Origin: Luteibacter yeojuensis
Lineage (GTDB): Bacteria > Pseudomonadota > Gammaproteobacteria > Xanthomonadales > Rhodanobacteraceae
DNA: 64,000 bases
Direction: 5' to 3'
Assembly (NCBI RefSeq): GCF_000964085.1
Contig: NZ_JZRB01000002.1
Location: 1-64,000, forward strand
The position numbers and the translations under genes were made by a program. Below the pieces are notes generated by a model. That model was not told where the DNA came from and made no database searches. It saw only the letters and a program-made list of their open reading frames with translations. Positions 63,483 to 64,000 of this stretch are shown here, one piece after another; the first letter of the stretch is position 1; the number at the start of each line of letters is the position of its first letter.

Positions 63483-63926
63483 ATGCGTTTGGTCACCCAT
63501 CTCATCGCCGTCAATCGCGAACTACGCCTTCGCCGCCAGCTGGCGGATATCGAACGCGTGGTGCTCGCCCTGCCTGTCCGCACGCATGCGGACCTGCAGC
63601 AGCTGGTCCGCCGCGAGATGGAACAGGCCGCCGCCTGCGATTTCCCCCACCTGTATGGCACGCCGCCGGAAGAGCGTTACAGCACCTATGGCCACGGGCC
63701 CGATCTGGGCCTGGGCAAGGCCCGCTCGGATAACCCGCTGATCGCCACCCGTGGCGTCGCCCTGTGGATCGCGGCGGTGTACCACGAAACCCTCGATTCG
63801 CGCCGCCCGGGCATGGAGGAGCTGCACCGCCAGGTGCTTCGCCTCATGCGCCAGATCAAGGAACTCTCACTGCCCGATCGCCGCGACTACGGCACCGAGT
63901 GGATGGAACCCTCCGCGCTCGCCTAG
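63483..63926 (+). CDS. Hypothetical protein
   Basis: About 147 residues without signal peptide or membrane helix. It is Arg/Leu-rich and helical (LIAVNRELRLRRQLADIERVVLALP, LVRREMEQAAACDFPHLYG). I recognise no domain. The promoter region before it (63345-63482) contains GTCAC and GTGAC inverted repeats. Confidence 0.6.
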   Translation: MRLVTHLIAVNRELRLRRQLADIERVVLALPVRTHADLQQLVRREMEQAAACDFPHLYGTPPEERYSTYGHGPDLGLGKARSDNPLIATRGVALWIAAVYHETLDSRRPGMEELHRQVLRLMRQIKELSLPDRRDYGTEWMEPSALA

Positions 63927-63939
63927 GCGACCCGCCGCC

Positions 63940-64000
63940 TCAGCGGCAGGTAGGCACCTTCAACGACTGGCCCACCTTCAGGACATGGCCCTTTAGGCCG
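63940..64000 (-). CDS. LysM-domain protein, C-terminal end only
   Basis: The last 19 codons of a minus-strand gene enter from the right edge and end with TGA at 63940-63942. They encode GLKGHVLKVGQSLKVPTCR, the end of a LysM repeat (LKVGQSLKVP). LysM binds peptidoglycan; the enzyme, if any, lies outside. Confidence 0.6.
   Translation of the reverse strand, partial: GLKGHVLKVGQSLKVPTCR

Overview
The window reads as one continuous stretch of chromosome from a high-GC gammaproteobacterium of the Xanthomonadales, most likely Rhodanobacteraceae (Luteibacter/Dyella-like). This is inferred from gene order (fimV-truA-trpF-trpB-trpA-accD, asd next to a coiled-coil gene and fimV, prfB-lysS), the TonB receptors, a small ribosomal protein of the Thx family and short palindromic REP elements with a GTGGGAGCGCGC or GTAGGAGCCCGC head. 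I see no phage, insertion sequence, CRISPR array, tRNA or rRNA.

Layout: 1-5341 (minus) holds a truncated smc, then prfB-lysS-yciI-bolA, with prfB carrying the programmed +1 frameshift. 5427-7303 (minus) is asnB preceded by an asparagine-rich leader ORF and an intrinsic terminator, a classical-looking attenuator. 7408-13095 carries histidine degradation genes (hutF minus; hutI plus) with a GNAT-nitrilase fusion and a ClC transporter between them. 13203-15499 is a lipoprotein/FkbM-like pair of unknown role. 15757-21740 is a DUF4331-TPR-HupE set facing a TonB receptor. 21854-26364 is a zinc homeostasis block (CDF exporter, MerC-like protein, ZnuD-like receptor, Zur) with two identical 16-bp palindromic boxes in the divergent promoter. 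26390-30641 has gltX, a GT4 glycosyltransferase with a PAP2 phosphatase, and small membrane proteins.

30797-42389 (minus) is core metabolism: prmB, aroC, a 2-hydroxyacid dehydrogenase, asd, a coiled-coil protein, fimV, truA, trpFBA and accD. 42598-51631 has a TPR protein, a Tat-exported phospholipase C overlapping the upstream region of a HisN-type phosphatase, and, divergent from these, an iron/phosphonate-type ABC importer with a DeoR regulator; together they suggest scavenging of organic phosphates. 51730-56701 pairs an Oar-like TonB receptor with a secreted alpha-amino-acid ester hydrolase-like enzyme. 56795-62257 is a giant autotransporter. The window ends with psd, a hypothetical gene and the last codons of a LysM protein.

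The most interesting observation is the asnB leader: a 22-codon ORF with seven Asn codons in a nine-residue stretch, followed by a strong terminator and a candidate antiterminator, which points to asparagine-tRNA-sensing transcription attenuation.
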